Assembly: GCF_005404945.1 (NCBI RefSeq)
Contig: NZ_BJDG01000003.1
Coordinates: 150,157-214,156, forward strand
Length of the DNA stretch: 64,000 nucleotides
Direction: 5' to 3'
Origin: Lactiplantibacillus pingfangensis
GTDB lineage: Bacteria > Bacillota > Bacilli > Lactobacillales > Lactobacillaceae
The translations under genes were made by a program, and so were the position numbers. Of the stretch, positions 63,636 to 64,000 are shown piece after piece. Each line of letters opens with the position of its first letter. Positions within the stretch are counted from its first letter, which is position 1. Below the pieces are notes generated by a model. It was given only the letters and a program-made list of their open reading frames with translations. It was not told where the DNA came from and did no database searches.

Positions 63636-64000
63636 TAAGGTCCTCCTCAGAACGGATGACTAAAATAATCAATTTGATGTATAAAAACGACCTTTTCATT
63701 TTAGCATATTATGTCTTCGAAGTGTGTTGAATTTGGGACTTAAAGCTAGTCCTAACCGACTGGCGGTGGAAATAAAGAAGCTGAGGGTCAACCAATCGAT
63801 GGACAATAGTTAATGCTTACGTGGTAGCTTTTGTTTGATGGTGCGCCCCAATATGAATAGAACAGTTGGAAAGCATTGTGGCGTTAAGCCGATAAAGTGT
63901 AATAAAAGTTACTATCGAAAAACGGCTCTATAATATCTGTTGTTGGTAATCAAGACCAATCTTGATTACTGGCAACGGATTTTTTATGTGCTTTTTATAC
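63636..64000. other. Gene-free right end with a promoter-like box and a long terminator hairpin
   Basis: No convincing gene is seen in these 365 bases. They hold the leader and promoter of the minus-strand flippase. At 63929-63934 a plus-strand TATAAT box is followed almost at once by an 18-bp fully paired hairpin (63937-63954 with 63961-63978, some G-U, loop ACCAAT) and a T-run to 63985. The hairpin is a clear intrinsic terminator, but no plus-strand gene precedes it in the window. Confidence 0.55.

Overview
The window looks like a stretch of chromosome from a Lactiplantibacillus plantarum-group bacterium (low-GC Firmicute). Pointers are the gene content (an NADP-type glutamate dehydrogenase next to a galactofuranose-type surface polysaccharide locus), AGGAGG-type ribosome binding sites, frequent TTG/GTG starts and an IS30-family element. 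The species call is inference from recognised protein families and was not checked against a database. No tRNA, rRNA or CRISPR array was seen.

Positions 1 to about 26,400 are the late half of a siphovirus prophage in one direction: packaging (terS, terL), portal, a MuF-type minor head protein with an extra zincin domain, scaffold, capsid, connector and head-completion genes, tail tube, two tail assembly proteins, a 1,595-residue tape measure carrying two wall-hydrolase domains, Dit, Tal, several baseplate or fibre genes, then holin-like genes around a GH25-SH3-LysM endolysin. The early and lysogeny genes and the left attachment site lie outside the window. The fibre region contains a duplicated cassette: a 33-35 residue micro-ORF with a poly-G tract, coupled to a fibre accessory gene.

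Positions 26,590 to 43,350 are host chromosome: a DUF1697 protein, a universal stress protein, a PTS EIIC-like permease coupled to an alpha/beta hydrolase, a small Arg-rich exported protein, a likely SecB-fold protein, a candidate structured ncRNA, gdhA, three tandem serine hydrolases of the beta-lactamase/PBP fold (the first split by an IS30-family element with 13-bp flanking repeats), a UDP-GlcNAc 2-epimerase, a polyprenyl-phosphate glycosyltransferase and a BrkB/YihY membrane protein. Two copies of a roughly 170-bp intergenic element, 10 kb apart, fold into a long rod with compensatory base changes.

Positions 43,450 to 64,000 are a surface polysaccharide region. Four tandem paralogous polytopic membrane proteins of about 515 residues (possible GT-C enzymes) come first, followed by an acyltransferase, a frameshifted relic of a fifth paralog, and an aquaporin-family channel. 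The biosynthesis operon then runs: UDP-galactopyranose mutase, priming sugar transferase, acyltransferase, Wzz-like protein, Wzy-like polymerase and five glycosyltransferases, with a Wzx-type flippase converging on it from the opposite strand. UDP-galactopyranose mutase together with a GlfT-like GT2 predicts galactofuranose in the polymer. No tyrosine kinase or phosphatase for chain-length control is present in the window.
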